Origin: an uncultured Treponema sp.
GTDB taxonomy: Bacteria > Spirochaetota > Spirochaetia > Treponematales > Treponemataceae
Direction: 5' to 3'
Length of the DNA: 5,865 bases
Assembly (NCBI GenBank): GCA_905372205.1
Contig: CAJPOH010000071.1
Coordinates: forward strand, 1-5,865
Below the pieces are notes generated by a model. It did not search any database. It saw nothing but the letters and a program-made list of their open reading frames with translations, and was not told the origin of the DNA. Position numbers and translations under genes: made by a program. Position 1 is the stretch's first letter; every line of letters starts with the position of its first letter. Of this stretch, positions 5,411 to 5,865 are shown in pieces.

Positions 5411-5572
5411 ATGCAAAAGAAGAGAGCGAAAAAGCTATATTGAACTACATAGTTTATTGTAATATTCATAGAATAAGTACAACTAATAAATTGAATCTAC
5501 CTCCAACTATTCATATACCAAACTAGAGACATTTTTAGAGATACCATTTGTTAAAAATAAAAAATAACCACC

Positions 5573-5865
5573 TTAGTTTTTCCTTAATTCTTTGATAACT
5601 TCTTGAGTTATATCAACAGTTGGGCTATACCACAAAATAGCTCCCCCATCTTGCAAACTCAAGACCATGCTATAACCATTCGTTACAGCAACTTTGGTAA
5701 TAACTTCATAAATGGAAGCATAAAACTTATCATTATTTGAAAGACTCTTTTTTATCGCAGCAAGTTCATCATTTTTTGCCTTTGAAAACTCTGTTAAAAA
5801 AGATGTTTTAGAAGCAATTTCTTCTTCTAAATAAGAAACTTCTGCCATATCACCTTTTCTTTGAC
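5573..5865 (-). CDS. ompH: OmpH/Skp-family periplasmic chaperone, C-terminal part (cut by window edge)
   Basis: About 96 codons are visible and the frame stays open to the right edge, so the true start lies outside the window; the Met at 5848 is taken as internal. The visible part begins as a charged coiled coil (E-E-E-I-A-S-K-T...). It then shows the conserved OmpH/Skp tail: a helix ending in T-N-G-Y-S-M-V-L, the beta-hairpin G-G-A-I-L-W-Y, and the terminal D-I-T-Q-E-V-I-K-E-L. Skp family proteins are trimeric periplasmic holdases that carry outer-membrane beta-barrel proteins to the BAM complex; the signal peptide would be upstream. In Treponema pallidum ompH lies between bamA and mutS, so the genes found here after ompH may be an insertion. 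An SD-like AAGGTG before the internal Met is probably fortuitous. Confidence 0.85.
   Translation of the reverse strand, partial: QRKGDMAEVSYLEEEIASKTSFLTEFSKAKNDELAAIKKSLSNNDKFYASIYEVITKVAVTNGYSMVLSLQDGGAILWYSPTVDITQEVIKELRKN

Noticed and set aside
5383..5469. 28-codon hydrophobic ORF on the minus strand upstream of the DUF1703 gene (M-N-I-T-I-N-Y...)
   Set aside because: Its ATG has no SD (the nearest GGAGG is about 28 nt upstream), and its stop lies inside the DUF1703 promoter -10. A chance ORF in T-rich DNA is more likely than a membrane peptide.
5573..5848. Separate 91-residue gene starting at the Met at 5848
   Set aside because: The frame is open to the window edge and the sequence is the C-terminal half of OmpH/Skp, so this Met is almost certainly internal.

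Overview
The window is AT-rich (about two thirds A+T by eye) and every convincing gene lies on the minus strand. The gene cut by the right edge encodes the C-terminal half of an OmpH/Skp periplasmic chaperone, so the host has a Gram-negative (diderm) envelope. A full-length AAA-ATPase-like/PD-(D/E)XK (DUF1703-type) protein follows; this family is common in host-associated anaerobes such as Treponema, Fusobacteriota and Bacteroidota. Shine-Dalgarno (SD) sites are mostly canonical GGAG/AAGGAGG. A Treponema-like spirochaete fits best, but this is inferred from family distribution, not proven.

Layout, read in the direction of transcription (right to left). (1) 5573-5865: 3' part of ompH/skp. (2) 5377-5572: intergenic, no gene, with a very good promoter for the next gene abutting its ATG. 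(3) 3781-5376: intact DUF1703-family ATPase/nuclease-fold protein, probably made from a leaderless mRNA. (4) 1066-3761: a tight run of five genes: a classical-clade AAA+ ATPase, three small proteins that share a C-terminal module ending in K-D-M-(I/L)-V-L-X, and a TerB-domain protein. (5) 1017-1046: terminator-like hairpin plus T run, followed by a promoter at 984-1012. (6) 185-921: a second two-gene unit, with an LRAT/PLAAT-like papain-fold enzyme bearing a C-terminal hydrophobic helix and a tandem zinc-ribbon-like mini-protein, closed by a perfect inverted repeat directly after the stop codon. (7) 1-148: no gene or RNA that I can support.

The striking part is 1066-3761. Three neighbouring proteins have different N-termini (a mixed soluble/helical region, a cationic amphipathic helix, a transmembrane helix) but a common C-terminal domain that runs exactly to the last residue. 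The AAA+ protein upstream of them ends in a short truncated copy of the start of that same module, recognisable at DNA level. I infer that a membrane-associated AAA+ machine handles, or is tethered to, these paralogous partners, with TerB and perhaps the neighbouring LRAT-like lipid or peptide hydrolase in the same pathway. Membrane stress response and anti-phage or toxin functions are both possible. I do not recognise this combination as a named system.
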